Positions 49,413 to 59,138 are shown, counted from the first letter of the stretch. The stretch is 64,000 nt of DNA from Streptomyces sp. IMTB 2501 (GCF_001953885.1 NZ_MQUS01000020.1:107464-171463), one strand, 5' to 3'. Notes: a model not told the origin generated them from the letters alone. Program-made: numbers and translations.

Positions 49413-52025
49413 GTGGGGCATGGAGTGCCGGAACTCGTACTGGAATCAAACGGACAGACCTGGACGCTCGACCCGTCCAGGCCTTACACCCTCGGGCGCG
49501 ACCCGCAGGGTGACATCGTCTTCGACGACGCCAGGGTGTCCTGGCGGCACGCCACGGTCAGCTTCAACGGCCGCAGTTGGGTGATCGAGGACCACGGCAG
49601 CACCAACGGCACGTTCGTGCAGGGGCGGCGGATCCAGCAGGTGGAGATCGGGCCGGGCGCGTCGCTGCACCTCGGCAACGCGACCGACGGACCGCGGCTG
49701 AACCTGTCCGGCGCCGCGGTGGGCCAACAGGAGCCGGCGCCGTACGCCGCGCAGGGCGCCGGTGCGCCGGGCTGGGCCCAGCAGGCAGCCGCAGCCCAGC
49801 CGCAGGCACCGGCCCCCCAGCAGGCCGTACCGCAGCAGGCCGTACCGCACCGGGCGCCGGCGCAGCCGCAGGCCCCGCAGCCGGACTGGCAGCAGCAGGC
49901 GGCGCCCGCGTTTCCGCACCAGCAGTCGGCTCCCGCCGATCAGTACGCGCAGCAGGCACCCGGTGGTGGCGCGGGGGCGCCGCCGGTTCACGGCGACCGC
50001 AGCCCGACCACGTTCCACCAGTTCGCCGTCGGCCGGGTGATGCGCATCGGCCGTGCTCTGGAGAACGAGCTGGTCGTCTCCGACCTGCAAGTCTCCCGCC
50101 ACCACGCCGAGTTCCACGCCACGCCCGACGGCCGCCTGGAGATCCGCGACCTCGGCTCGCACAACGGCACCTACGTCAACGGCCAGCCGATCCCCAAGGG
50201 CGGCTCGGTGCAGCTGGGCCCGGCCGACATCGTCGGCGTCGGCCACTCCACCTTCCGTATCGTCGGCGACCGGCTTGAGGAGTTCGTCGACACCGGTGAG
50301 GTCTCCTTCTCCGCGCGCCATCTGACCGTCACGGTCGACGGCGGCAAGCAGATCCTGAAGGACGTCTCCTTCGGCGTCCCGGAGAAGTCCCTGGTCGCGG
50401 TCATCGGCCCGTCCGGTTCCGGCAAGTCGACCCTGCTGAAGGCGCTCACCGGCTACCGGCCCGCAAACCAGGGCGAGGTGCTGTACGACAACCGCAACCT
50501 GTACAAGCAGTTCGCGGAGCTGCGCCAGCGCATCGGTCTGGTCCCGCAGGACGACATCCTGCACAAGGAGCTGACCGTAAAGAAGGCCCTGAAGTACGCG
50601 GCCAAGCTGCGCTTCCCCGCCGACACCACGGCGCAGGAGCGCGAGGCCCGTATCGACGAGGTGCTGCGCGAGCTCAAGCTGGACATCCACAAGGAGAAGA
50701 AGGTCACCTCCCTCTCCGGCGGCCAGCGCAAGCGTGTCTCGGTGGCCCTGGAGCTGCTCACCAAGCCGTCGCTGATCTTCCTGGACGAGCCGACGTCCGG
50801 CCTCGACCCGGGCATGGACCGCGATGTCATGCAGCTGCTGCGCGGCCTCGCCGACGACGGCCGTACGGTCCTCGTGGTCACCCACTCGGTGGCCGAGCTG
50901 GCCCTGTGCGACAAGCTGCTGGTGATGGCGCCGGGCGGCTCGGTGGCCTACTTCGGCCCGCCGGAGGAGGCGCTGAACTTCTTCGGCTACGACACCTGGG
51001 CCGATGTCTTCTCGGCCTTCGAGAACTACCGCGACTACGACTGGGCGGGCCGCTGGAAGGGCTCGCAGCACTACCAGATGTACGCCGCGGACATTGACTC
51101 CGTCGCCCCGCAGTCGGTCCACCACATGCCTCCGCCGCAGGCCATCAGGCCCCCGAAGCCGCAGGCCTGGGGCTCGCAGCTGCTGACCCTGATCCGGCGC
51201 TATGTGTCGGTCATCGCCTCCGACCGGGGCTTCCTGTTGCTGTCGGTGGTCCTGCCGGCGGTCCTCGGCGTGGTCAGCCTGCCGATCCAGCACAGCAAGG
51301 GTCTGCTGGTCAACGGGGCGATCAACCCGCAGACCGGCCTCCACGTCCCCAACAGCACGGCCACGGTGGTACTGCTGGTCCTCGCGGTCGGCGCGTGCTT
51401 CGCGGGCGCCGCGAACTCCGTGCGTGAGCTGATCAAGGAACGGGTGATCTACGAGCGCGAACGGGCGACCGGTCTGTCCCGGTCGGCGTATCTGATGTCC
51501 AAGGTGGTCGTGCTCGGCGCCGTCACCCTGCTGCAGGGACTGATGGTCGGCCTGATCGGCTTCTCCAGCCGTGCCGTCCCCGACCAGGGACTCATCCTCG
51601 GCAGCTCCACCCTCCTGGAACTGTGCCTGCCGATCATGGCCCTCGGCTTCACCTCGATGATGGTGGGCCTGGTGATCTCCTCGCTGGTGAAGACCGCCGA
51701 GAAGACCATGCCGCTGCTGGTGATGTTCGCGATCATCCAGGTCGTGTTCACCGGCTGCCTCTTCACCCTGCACGGCACGCTCGGTGTGGACGAGGTCTCG
51801 TACCTGATGCCGTCGCGCTGGGGCGTGGCCGCCGCCGGCACCTCGCTGGACTTCAACAACATCGCCCCGAACACCGACAACCCGGGCAGCACCGACCCGC
51901 TGTGGAACCACACGGCCGGCGCCTGGACCATGGACATGATCATCCTGATCCTGCTCGGTGTGATCTGCGGCTTCTTCGTGGCCCGCTTCCTGCGCCGCCA
52001 CGAGCCGGAGGTCATGCGCAAGTAA
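49413..52025 (+). CDS. FHA-domain ABC exporter (ATPase and permease in one chain)
   Basis: An 870-residue protein. FHA domain 1 (about 25-90) has TLGRDPQGDIVFDDARVSWR and HGSTNGTFVQG; a Gln/Ala/Pro-rich linker (105-190) follows; FHA domain 2 (about 205-283) has IGRALENELVVSDLQVSRHH and GSHNGTYVNG. The ABC cassette has Walker A GPSGSGKS (332-339), LSGGQ and a DEPTSGLDP Walker B. Residues 590-870 are an ABC-2 permease with six membrane segments. The layout is that of mycobacterial Rv1747, regulated by binding of phosphothreonine from Ser/Thr kinases. Substrate unknown. GTG 49413 has GGGGGA upstream. Confidence 0.95.
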   Translation: MGHGVPELVLESNGQTWTLDPSRPYTLGRDPQGDIVFDDARVSWRHATVSFNGRSWVIEDHGSTNGTFVQGRRIQQVEIGPGASLHLGNATDGPRLNLSGAAVGQQEPAPYAAQGAGAPGWAQQAAAAQPQAPAPQQAVPQQAVPHRAPAQPQAPQPDWQQQAAPAFPHQQSAPADQYAQQAPGGGAGAPPVHGDRSPTTFHQFAVGRVMRIGRALENELVVSDLQVSRHHAEFHATPDGRLEIRDLGSHNGTYVNGQPIPKGGSVQLGPADIVGVGHSTFRIVGDRLEEFVDTGEVSFSARHLTVTVDGGKQILKDVSFGVPEKSLVAVIGPSGSGKSTLLKALTGYRPANQGEVLYDNRNLYKQFAELRQRIGLVPQDDILHKELTVKKALKYAAKLRFPADTTAQEREARIDEVLRELKLDIHKEKKVTSLSGGQRKRVSVALELLTKPSLIFLDEPTSGLDPGMDRDVMQLLRGLADDGRTVLVVTHSVAELALCDKLLVMAPGGSVAYFGPPEEALNFFGYDTWADVFSAFENYRDYDWAGRWKGSQHYQMYAADIDSVAPQSVHHMPPPQAIRPPKPQAWGSQLLTLIRRYVSVIASDRGFLLLSVVLPAVLGVVSLPIQHSKGLLVNGAINPQTGLHVPNSTATVVLLVLAVGACFAGAANSVRELIKERVIYERERATGLSRSAYLMSKVVVLGAVTLLQGLMVGLIGFSSRAVPDQGLILGSSTLLELCLPIMALGFTSMMVGLVISSLVKTAEKTMPLLVMFAIIQVVFTGCLFTLHGTLGVDEVSYLMPSRWGVAAAGTSLDFNNIAPNTDNPGSTDPLWNHTAGAWTMDMIILILLGVICGFFVARFLRRHEPEVMRK

Positions 52026-52050
52026 CCGCTGCGCAGGTTTCGCAATGCCG

Positions 52051-52083
52051 AAGGGCGGCACCCCGCAACGGGGTGCCGCCCTT
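52051..52083. terminator. bidirectional hairpin after the FHA-ABC gene
   Basis: AAGGGCGGCACCCCG-CAA-CGGGGTGCCGCCCTT, a perfect 15-bp stem between convergent genes. Confidence 0.92.
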
Positions 52084-52111
52084 CCGCGTACGTCAGAGGT
52101 CCGCGCCGACC

Positions 52112-52840
52112 TCAGTACGCGCTGTTGACGTTGTCCATCGAGCCGTACCGGTGGGCCGCGTAGTTGGCGGCGGCGGTGATGTTGGCGACCGGGTCGTAGA
52201 TGTTCCACGACGTGCCGGACACGTGGTACGAGTTGAAGGTCGGCTGGATGACCTGGAGCAGGCCCTTGGACGGGACGCCGTTGATGGCGTTGATGTCCCA
52301 GTTGTTGATGGCCATCGGGTTGCCCGAGGACTCCCGCATGATGTTGCGGTGCAGGCCGCTGTAGGAGCCCGGGATGTTGTGCTGCTTCATGATGTCCAGC
52401 GCCTGCCGGATCCAGCCGTCGAGGTTGTCCGCGTACGTCTTCGCGGCGACGGGCTGTATGTCGAGACGCTCGGTGGAGCGGCTCGCCGTCTGCTGGGCGG
52501 CGCGCTCCTGCGCGGCCTTCTTGGCCGCGGCAGCGGCGTCGGCGGCCTTCTTCGAGGCGGCGGCCTCGTCGGCGGCCTTCTTCTGCGCGGCGAACGTGTC
52601 GAGCTTGACCGACTCGGTGGCGAGCTGGTCGGTGACCGTGCCCTTGACGTTCTTCAGCTGCGTGCCGGTGGCGACCTTCGCGTCGGCGACCGGGGCGCCG
52701 TTGATGACGGTGCCCGTGTTGCCGGGGACGGCCGAGAGGGCCACGGCGGCTGCACCGAGAGCGGCGACACCGGCGATGGCGATCTTGCCCTGCTTCGTCA
52801 GGGCGCGACTATGAGCTCGGTTGAGAACGTTCTTGGGCAT
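52112..52840 (-). CDS. secreted transglycosylase (SLT domain) with Ala/Lys-rich region
   Basis: A 242-residue protein. A basic start and hydrophobic segment (KIAIAGVAALGAAAVALSAV) give a signal or anchor; residues 75-130 are Ala/Lys-rich helix (AADEAAASKKAADAAAAAKK), probably coiled coil. The C-terminal SLT-like domain has RNIMRESSGNPMAINNWDIN with the catalytic Glu, PSKGLLQVIQPTFNSYHVSG and YDPVANITAAANYAAHRYGS. Such proteins cleave or bind peptidoglycan at growth zones or in spores. ATG 52840; the 5' leader is long. Confidence 0.9.
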   Translation of the reverse strand: MPKNVLNRAHSRALTKQGKIAIAGVAALGAAAVALSAVPGNTGTVINGAPVADAKVATGTQLKNVKGTVTDQLATESVKLDTFAAQKKAADEAAASKKAADAAAAAKKAAQERAAQQTASRSTERLDIQPVAAKTYADNLDGWIRQALDIMKQHNIPGSYSGLHRNIMRESSGNPMAINNWDINAINGVPSKGLLQVIQPTFNSYHVSGTSWNIYDPVANITAAANYAAHRYGSMDNVNSAY

Positions 52841-53024
52841 GGCTGATGGACCTCTCGTGAGCGCGGAGGTCGCTCCTGCGTCCGCCGGGGGAATCGGTTC
52901 CTCCCGCACGAACCGGGGTCCGATGACCCGCGGCGCTGAGCGACGGGAGCAATTCTTAGCGGCCGCAAAATGCCCAGGCAAAGGTGTGACGTACGATCCC
53001 CGATAGTGGATCAGGGAAGGGCAA
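52841..53024 (-). promoter_or_regulatory. long structured 5' leader of the SLT gene; possible riboswitch, not confirmed
   Basis: About 180 bases separate the ATG from the upstream hairpin. The strand of the gene contains CGGGAGGAACCGATTCCCCC and GGTCATCGGACCCCGG, helix-forming and slightly like the ydaO (c-di-AMP) aptamer that precedes Rpf and SLT genes in streptomycetes. The full conserved core is not recognisable. Confidence 0.35.
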
Positions 53025-53054
53025 AACGGGACAGACTGGACCGTCTGTCCCGTT
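53025..53054. terminator. perfect hairpin between divergent-leader region and queA end
   Basis: AACGGGACAGAC (53025-53036) and GTCTGTCCCGTT (53043-53054) form a perfect 12-bp stem with a 6-base loop. It may end queA transcription or be an operator. Confidence 0.75.
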
Positions 53055-53136
53055 CATAAAGGGCGGTTTATCTCCTATCGCCCTTCGTACGTGATGTGGG
53101 CCCTATGTGCGGGCTCACATCGAAGACGTAACAGTT

Positions 53137-54219
53137 TCACCAGGAGTTGCCGTCGCAACGCTCTGTGTGAGGGTGCTCCTCCGGGAGGATGAGGTGGACG
53201 TCCCCGAACTCGTGCCACAGGTAGAGCCCCCGCAGCGCCTCCTCGTACGCACGGCCGACCCAGGCCCGCCCCGCGACCGCCTCCAGCATCAGCAGATGCG
53301 AGGCCTCCGGCTCGTGCAGCCCGGTCAGCAGCCCGTCCACCGCCCGCACCCCGCGCTCCGGCGTCACAACCAGGTCGGTCCACCCCTCGGCCGCCCGCAC
53401 CACCCCGTCAGGACCGGCCGCCGACTCCACGGCCCGCACAGCCGTCGTACCGACCGCGACGACCCTTCCCCCGCCCGCCCTGACGGCGTTGACCAGCCGC
53501 GCGGAGGCCTCCGGCACCGCGAACCGCTCCGGATACGGCGGCTCGTGCGCCTCCGCCGACGCCACCCCCGTGTGCAGCGTGATCGGCGCGAACTGCACCC
53601 CCCGGCTCACCAGCTCCGCCACCAGCCGCGCGGTGAACGGCCGCGCCGCACTCGGCATCTCCGCACTGCCCACCCCGTCCGGCGACGGCAGCGCGAACAC
53701 CGTCTGGTACGCCGAGAGCGGCTGATCCCGCTCTGTATAGGAGTAACGAATGGGCCGCCCGTACGCGCGCAGCACCCCGAGAACGTCCCCGGCCGCCCGC
53801 GCCCACCACAGCCGCTCCCCGTGCGGGCTCAACGGCTCCTCCAGCACCAGCCGCCCCGCCCCCGGCAGCTCCACCTCCGTACCCGCACGCGTACCCGTAC
53901 GCGCGCGCGTGGTGCCCCGCCCGTCCGGTTCCCGCAGCTCGACCGCCCACCGGCCGTCGTCCCCGCGCGTGGAGAAATGCACCACCACGCGCGCGTGCCC
54001 GATCCGCCCGTCCACCGCCGAGGCCAGCGTGGGCGAGGTGTTCACCACGAGCAGGTCCCCGGCCCGCAGCAGCCGCGGCAACTCGGGGAACGCGTGATGC
54101 GTCACCTCCTCACCGCGCGACACGAGCAGCCGTACGGCGTCCCGGTCCAGCCCCGGACCGCGCTGCTCGGCGGGCACGCGCGCGGACAGCCCTTCCGGCA
54201 CCCGCGTGAACGTCCTCAC
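53137..54219 (-). CDS. queA: QueA-type S-adenosylmethionine:tRNA ribosyltransferase-isomerase
   Basis: A 360-residue protein. RLLVSRGEEVTHHAFPELPR and LLRAGDLLVVNTSPTLASAV, with the family VNTS motif; RPIRYSYTERDQPLSAYQTV and RPFTARLVAELVSRGVQFAP; VTLHTG-like APITLHTGVAS; GWTDLVVTPERGVRAVDGLL; LYLWHEFGDVHLIL. These are the QueA blocks. QueA makes epoxyqueuosine in tRNA, but streptomycetes lack a standard queuosine pathway, so its substrate may differ. GTG 54219 overlaps the stop of the SDR gene before it. Confidence 0.82.
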   Translation of the reverse strand: MRTFTRVPEGLSARVPAEQRGPGLDRDAVRLLVSRGEEVTHHAFPELPRLLRAGDLLVVNTSPTLASAVDGRIGHARVVVHFSTRGDDGRWAVELREPDGRGTTRARTGTRAGTEVELPGAGRLVLEEPLSPHGERLWWARAAGDVLGVLRAYGRPIRYSYTERDQPLSAYQTVFALPSPDGVGSAEMPSAARPFTARLVAELVSRGVQFAPITLHTGVASAEAHEPPYPERFAVPEASARLVNAVRAGGGRVVAVGTTAVRAVESAAGPDGVVRAAEGWTDLVVTPERGVRAVDGLLTGLHEPEASHLLMLEAVAGRAWVGRAYEEALRGLYLWHEFGDVHLILPEEHPHTERCDGNSW

Positions 54220-54911
54220 CGCTCCTCCAGCAGCGCCGGCGCCCCGTACCGCCCACTGGCCGGCCGTTCTTCGAGCAACCGCAGGAACGCCGGTACGACC
54301 GTGGCCGGCGCCGGACGCGGATCGTCGTCGTCGGGTACGGCCGCCGCGTACAGGCCGGTCGCCATGTCCCCGGGATCCACCGCCCACACCCGCAGGCCGG
54401 GCTCCTCCACGGCCAGCACCGCCGCGAGCTGGTCCAGGGCCGCCTTCGAGGCGCCGTAGCCGCCCCATGTCGCATACGCCTCGGCCGCCGCGTCCGAGCT
54501 GACCGCGACCACCGTGCCGGCCGGCGACTCGCGCAGCAGCGGCAGCGCCTCCCGCACCAGGCCCAGCGCGGCCACCACGTTCACCTCCAGCGCCCGCCGC
54601 AGCCCCTCCAGCGGCAGCTCGGCCAGCCGGACCAGCGGCTCGGCACCCAGCGCGCTCGCATTGCTCACCAGCAGATCGACACCGCCCAGCCGGCCCGCGC
54701 CCGCCACCAGCGCGGCCCGGTGCCCGGCATCCGTCACATCCCCGGCCAGCGCCTCCACGCGCGTGCCGTGCCCGGCGACGCTCTCCGCGGCCTCCTTGAG
54801 GGCCGCGGCACCCCGGGCGTCCAGCACCAGATCCCAGCCCCGCGCCGCCAGCGCCTCGGCGAGCGCCCGCCCGAGGCCCTTCGAGGCTCCCGTGATGATC
54901 GCTACCGGCAT
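54216..54911 (-). CDS. SDR family NAD(P)-dependent oxidoreductase
   Basis: A 231-residue protein. VAIITGASKGLGRALAEALA is the cofactor motif; LVSNASALG the NNAG-like element; VSSDAAAEAYATWGGYGASK the active site with Tyr and Lys. The GTGA overlap with queA indicates one operon with coupled translation. A linked role with the QueA-like enzyme is possible but the substrate is unknown. ATG 54911 fits the fold. Confidence 0.88.
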   Translation of the reverse strand: MPVAIITGASKGLGRALAEALAARGWDLVLDARGAAALKEAAESVAGHGTRVEALAGDVTDAGHRAALVAGAGRLGGVDLLVSNASALGAEPLVRLAELPLEGLRRALEVNVVAALGLVREALPLLRESPAGTVVAVSSDAAAEAYATWGGYGASKAALDQLAAVLAVEEPGLRVWAVDPGDMATGLYAAAVPDDDDPRPAPATVVPAFLRLLEERPASGRYGAPALLEER

Positions 54912-55046
54912 GACTACCGTCCCCTCGTCGCCCACCGTCCACCGCCGGACGGTGACCACAACGTAGGAACGGCACCGCCCCGGCCGCCTCGGACGCGGGC
55001 CGCAAAACAGAGGGGCCCTTCGGCGTACACCGCAGGCCCGGGGCCC

Positions 55047-55074
55047 GGGGACCTACCCCGGCGGCCCTAGGACC
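55047..55074. promoter_or_regulatory. possible DevR/DosR-type site before the kinase gene
   Basis: GGGGACCTACCCCGG followed by CGGCCCTAGGACC shows two GGGAC/GTCC-like half sites. The kinase/regulator pair downstream belongs to the DevS/DevR class, whose regulators bind GGGAC...GTCCC sites. The match is loose. Confidence 0.35.
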
Positions 55075-55140
55075 AGCGGACCGGGCCCGGCCGTCACAGG
55101 TCCGATCCCCGCTGTCACACCCCGCCGGTACCGTGAGGTC

Positions 55141-56286
55141 ATGAGTCAAGGCCCCCGGTCCGGCCTCGCCGCGGTCAGTTCCGCGCTGCTGGCCATGAGC
55201 AGGCATCTGGAGGTGCGCGACGTCCTCAAGACGATCGTCTCCTCCGCCCGCGAACTGCTCGACGCGCAGTACGCAGCCCTCGGCGTCCCGGACGACCACG
55301 GCGGCTTCGCCCAGTTCGTCGTCGACGGCGTCAGCGACGCCCAGTGGAAGGCCATCGGCCCGCTGCCCCGGCAGCACGGCATCCTCGCCTCGATGCTGCA
55401 CGAGGCCCGCCCCGAGCGCCTCGCCGACGTGCGCAAGGACCCCCGCTTCGAAGGCTGGCCGGCCGCGCACCCGGACCTGGCCGACTTCCTCGGCCTGCCC
55501 ATCCGCGACGGCGACGAGGTCATGGGCGCACTGTTCCTCGCCAATAAGAACTGCCCCAAACCGGAGGGGAGTTGCGGCTTCACCGAGGAGGACGAGGAAC
55601 TGCTTGCCACCCTCGCCCAGCACGCCGCCATCGCCCTCACCAACGCCCGGCTCTACGAACGCAGCCGCGAACTCACCATCGCCGAGGAGCGCTCCCGCCT
55701 CGCCCATGAACTGCACGACGCGGTCAGCCAGAAGCTCTTCTCGCTGCGCCTGACCGCCCAGGCCGCGGCGGCCCTCGTCGACCGCGACCCCGCCCGTGCC
55801 AAGGGCGAACTGCACCAGGTCGCCGCCCTCGCCGCCGAGGCGGTCGACGAACTGCGTGCCGCCGTCGTGGAGTTGCGCCCAGCCGCCCTGGACGAGGACG
55901 GCCTGATCGCCACCCTGCGCACCCAGATCCAGGTGCTCGACCGCGCCCACACCGCGCGCGTGACCTTCGCCGGCAACGGCTTCCGCGCCCTGCCCGCCGC
56001 CCAGGAGGAGGCCCTGCTCCGGGTCGCCCAGGAGGCCCTGCACAACGCACTGCGCCACTCCGGCGCCGCACACGTGGACGTGAGCGTCGGCCGGCGCGGC
56101 AGCGGAGCCGTACTGCGCGTCACCGACGACGGAGGCGGCTTCGACCCGAAGGCGGTCCGCCGCGCCGGCCGGCATCTGGGCCTGGTCTCGATGCGGGACC
56201 GCGCCAACGGTGTCGGCGGCACGCTGACCGTGGAATCGGTGCCCGGCAAGGGCACCACGATCGAGATGGAGGTCCCCGGTGGCTGA
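55141..56286 (+). CDS. GAF-domain sensor histidine kinase (HisKA_3 type)
   Basis: A 381-residue soluble kinase. GAF domain about 20-170 (VLKTIVSSARELLDAQYAAL, FLGLPIRDGDEVMGALFLAN). HisKA_3 dimerisation helix with phospho-acceptor H192 in RSRLAHELHDAVSQKLF; ATPase motifs EALHNALRHSGAAHVDV and DDGGGFDP. It resembles one GAF unit of DevS/DosT. TACCGT 55129-55134 before ATG suggests a leaderless mRNA. The last 8 bases overlap the regulator gene, so the two form a coupled two-component system. Confidence 0.94.
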   Translation: MSQGPRSGLAAVSSALLAMSRHLEVRDVLKTIVSSARELLDAQYAALGVPDDHGGFAQFVVDGVSDAQWKAIGPLPRQHGILASMLHEARPERLADVRKDPRFEGWPAAHPDLADFLGLPIRDGDEVMGALFLANKNCPKPEGSCGFTEEDEELLATLAQHAAIALTNARLYERSRELTIAEERSRLAHELHDAVSQKLFSLRLTAQAAAALVDRDPARAKGELHQVAALAAEAVDELRAAVVELRPAALDEDGLIATLRTQIQVLDRAHTARVTFAGNGFRALPAAQEEALLRVAQEALHNALRHSGAAHVDVSVGRRGSGAVLRVTDDGGGFDPKAVRRAGRHLGLVSMRDRANGVGGTLTVESVPGKGTTIEMEVPGG

Positions 56287-56920
56287 CGCGATCAGGGTGC
56301 TGCTCGTCGACGACCACCAGGTCGTCCGCCGGGGCCTGCGCACCTTCCTGGAAGTCCAGGACGACATAGAGGTCGTCGGCGAGGCCGCCGACGGCGCCGA
56401 GGGCGTCGCCCGCGCCGAGGAACTGCGACCGGACGTCGTGCTGATGGACGTCAAGATGCCGGGCATGGACGGCATCGACGCCCTGCGTCGGCTGCGCGAA
56501 CTCGACAACCCCGCGCGCGTGCTGATCGTCACCAGCTTCACCGAGCAGCGCACGGTCGTACCGGCCCTGCGCGCGGGCGCCGCCGGATACGTCTACAAGG
56601 ACGTGGACCCCGACGCCCTCGCCGGCGCCATCCGCTCCGTGCACGCCGGACACATCCTGCTCCAGCCGGAGGTCGCCGGCGCCCTGCTCTCCCAGGAGGA
56701 GAACAACTCCGCCCAGAGCAGAGGCGGTTCACTCACCGAGCGGGAGCGCGAGGTGCTCGACCTGATCGCGGACGGCCGCTCCAACCGCGAGATCGCCCGC
56801 GCCCTCGTGCTGTCCGAGAAGACCGTCAAGACGCATGTCTCCAACATCCTGATGAAGCTCGACCTCGCCGACCGGACGCAGGCGGCGCTGTGGGCCGTTC
56901 GCCATGGCGTGACCGGCTGA
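56279..56920 (+). CDS. NarL/LuxR family response regulator
   Basis: A 213-residue protein. Receiver domain 1-120 with acidic pair D11-D12, phospho-acceptor D57 in VVLMDVKMPG and TSF...K switch residues (AGAAGYVYKD). The LuxR helix-turn-helix is at about 150-208: LTEREREVLDLIADGRSNRE and IARALVLSEKTVKTHVSNIL. GTG 56279 overlaps the kinase end. It probably controls genes around it, including possibly chpE next door. Confidence 0.95.
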   Translation: MADAIRVLLVDDHQVVRRGLRTFLEVQDDIEVVGEAADGAEGVARAEELRPDVVLMDVKMPGMDGIDALRRLRELDNPARVLIVTSFTEQRTVVPALRAGAAGYVYKDVDPDALAGAIRSVHAGHILLQPEVAGALLSQEENNSAQSRGGSLTEREREVLDLIADGRSNREIARALVLSEKTVKTHVSNILMKLDLADRTQAALWAVRHGVTG

Positions 56921-57091
56921 TACGCCCTCACCAACGCATCACCGGGGGCAACCGGAAGGGTCAGGCTATGGACTGAGATTCATACCGTCGTGGGAATGTC
57001 CCCCGGACGGCGCAACCACCGCCGATCTCCGCCGTTCTCCAGTGCGTGCTGCGGCGAACCGCCGCGGTGAACGTCTAGGAGGGGTTGGAAA

Positions 57092-57337
57092 GTGAAGAAC
57101 CTGAAGAAGGTCGCGGCCGTGACGATGGTGGCCGGTGGCCTGGTGGCCGCCGGAGCGGGGATGGCCTCCGCCACGGAGGGCGCCCACGCCTGCGGTGACG
57201 CCCAGGGCTCCCCGGGCGTCGTCTCGGGCAACGTCATCCAGGCCCCGGTGCACGTCCCGGTGAACGTGGTCGGCAACAGCGTGAGCGTGGTCGGCCTGCT
57301 CAACCCGGCCTTCGGCAACAGCGGCATCAACTACTGA
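57092..57337 (+). CDS. chpE: short chaplin ChpE
   Basis: An 81-residue secreted protein. Signal peptide 1-28 (KNLKKVAAVTMVAGGLVAAG, then AGMASA). Chaplin domain: GVVSGNVIQAPVHVPVNVVG followed by NSVSVVGLLNPAFGN. It lacks the usual Cys pair inside the domain and has a single Cys just before it, as in ChpE of S. coelicolor. Chaplins coat aerial hyphae and spores. GTG 57092 follows AGGAGGGG. The element at 33-38 kb carries a related gene. Confidence 0.93.
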   Translation: MKNLKKVAAVTMVAGGLVAAGAGMASATEGAHACGDAQGSPGVVSGNVIQAPVHVPVNVVGNSVSVVGLLNPAFGNSGINY

Positions 57338-57357
57338 GGTCCCGCAGCCAACGACCA

Positions 57358-57386
57358 CAGGCCTCCCGGGCACACCGGGAGGCCTG
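57358..57386. terminator. hairpin after chpE
   Basis: CAGGCCTCCCGG-GCACA-CCGGGAGGCCTG, a perfect 12-bp stem between convergent genes. Confidence 0.92.
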
Positions 57387-57408
57387 TCGGCTTGCTGCGG
57401 GCCGGCCT

Positions 57409-58197
57409 TCAGCCCGCCCCCCGCTCCCGCTCCTCCACCATGGAGTTGTACGCCGCGACCTGCGCCCGACGGGCCGTCCGCTCCACCGGCCGCAGCGCCT
57501 CGGACCGCGCGGCCATCTCGGCGGACGTGACCGCCGCACCGTGCCCGTTGTCGTACGCCAGCGACACCAGCAGCGCGACCCGCTGCGCCAGCTCCAACAC
57601 CCGCACCGCACGCGGCGGATAACCGGGCGCGAGCACCTCCTGCCCGCGCTCGGCCCGCGCCCGGTACGCGTCGATCGCCGCCTCGGCCACCGGACCCGAC
57701 CCGGCGACATCCAGCTTCGACAGCACCAGGGTCGCCTCGCGCAGCGCCTCCGCCAGCTCCCGCTCGGCCTCACCCAGCGAGGGCACGTCCGCGGGCGGCG
57801 CCTCCCGCACCGGCAGTACATGCCAGACCACCTCGGCGTGTACATCACCGACGGGCCCGGCCTCGTACACCTCAGGCACCAGACCGAACGCGGCCCCGAA
57901 GCACACCACCGCCTCCTCGGCGTCCAGGGCCCGCGCGTTGAACTCCGGCGGCCCGCTCAGGCCCAGTGGATGCCCCGGCGCGGGCAGCGCCACCCGCAGA
58001 CCGGTCACCCCCAGCGTGCGCAGCCGCCCCAGCGCGAGCGTGAGCCCGACCGGCGCGGACTCCCCGGGCAGCCCCTCCACTCGGTGCACCGTGTCCTCGC
58101 CCACAATGGCGAGCACGGCGTCATCCGGTGAGACAAGTCCGGCCAAAAGGGCATTTCCCCAAGCGGCGAGGCGTCCTGAACGCGGTTCCGAGAGCAT
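57409..58197 (-). CDS. conserved actinobacterial hypothetical protein
   Basis: A 262-residue soluble protein. N-terminal half alternates strands and helices (WGNALLAGLVSPDDAVLAIV, GLTLALGRLRTLGVTGLRVA), ending VVCFGAAFGLVPEVYEAG; the C-terminal half is helical and rich in Ala and Glu (AAIDAYRARAERGQEVLAPG). No catalytic motif is recognised. It is a stable neighbour of the ABC ATPase and chpE in streptomycetes. Function unknown. Confidence 0.82.
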   Translation of the reverse strand: MLSEPRSGRLAAWGNALLAGLVSPDDAVLAIVGEDTVHRVEGLPGESAPVGLTLALGRLRTLGVTGLRVALPAPGHPLGLSGPPEFNARALDAEEAVVCFGAAFGLVPEVYEAGPVGDVHAEVVWHVLPVREAPPADVPSLGEAERELAEALREATLVLSKLDVAGSGPVAEAAIDAYRARAERGQEVLAPGYPPRAVRVLELAQRVALLVSLAYDNGHGAAVTSAEMAARSEALRPVERTARRAQVAAYNSMVEERERGAG

Positions 58198-58346
58198 GCC
58201 CCCACCCTAAGGACCGGACCGCAGGAATGGACCGGCGCACTCGTGGCGTAGATTTCATAAGGGCTGCGCCCACCGGCGTGGCGGACCGACCCACTGGCGA
58301 CTGCGACAGCCGACACCGGCACACTGCAAGGGGAGACAACGCGCTC

Positions 58347-59138
<792 letters not shown>

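Noticed and set aside
54220..56553. Upstream extension of the queA frame to 1138 codons
   Set aside because: The extension is antisense to the kinase and overlaps the SDR out of frame; the GTG at 54219 has a ribosome-binding site.
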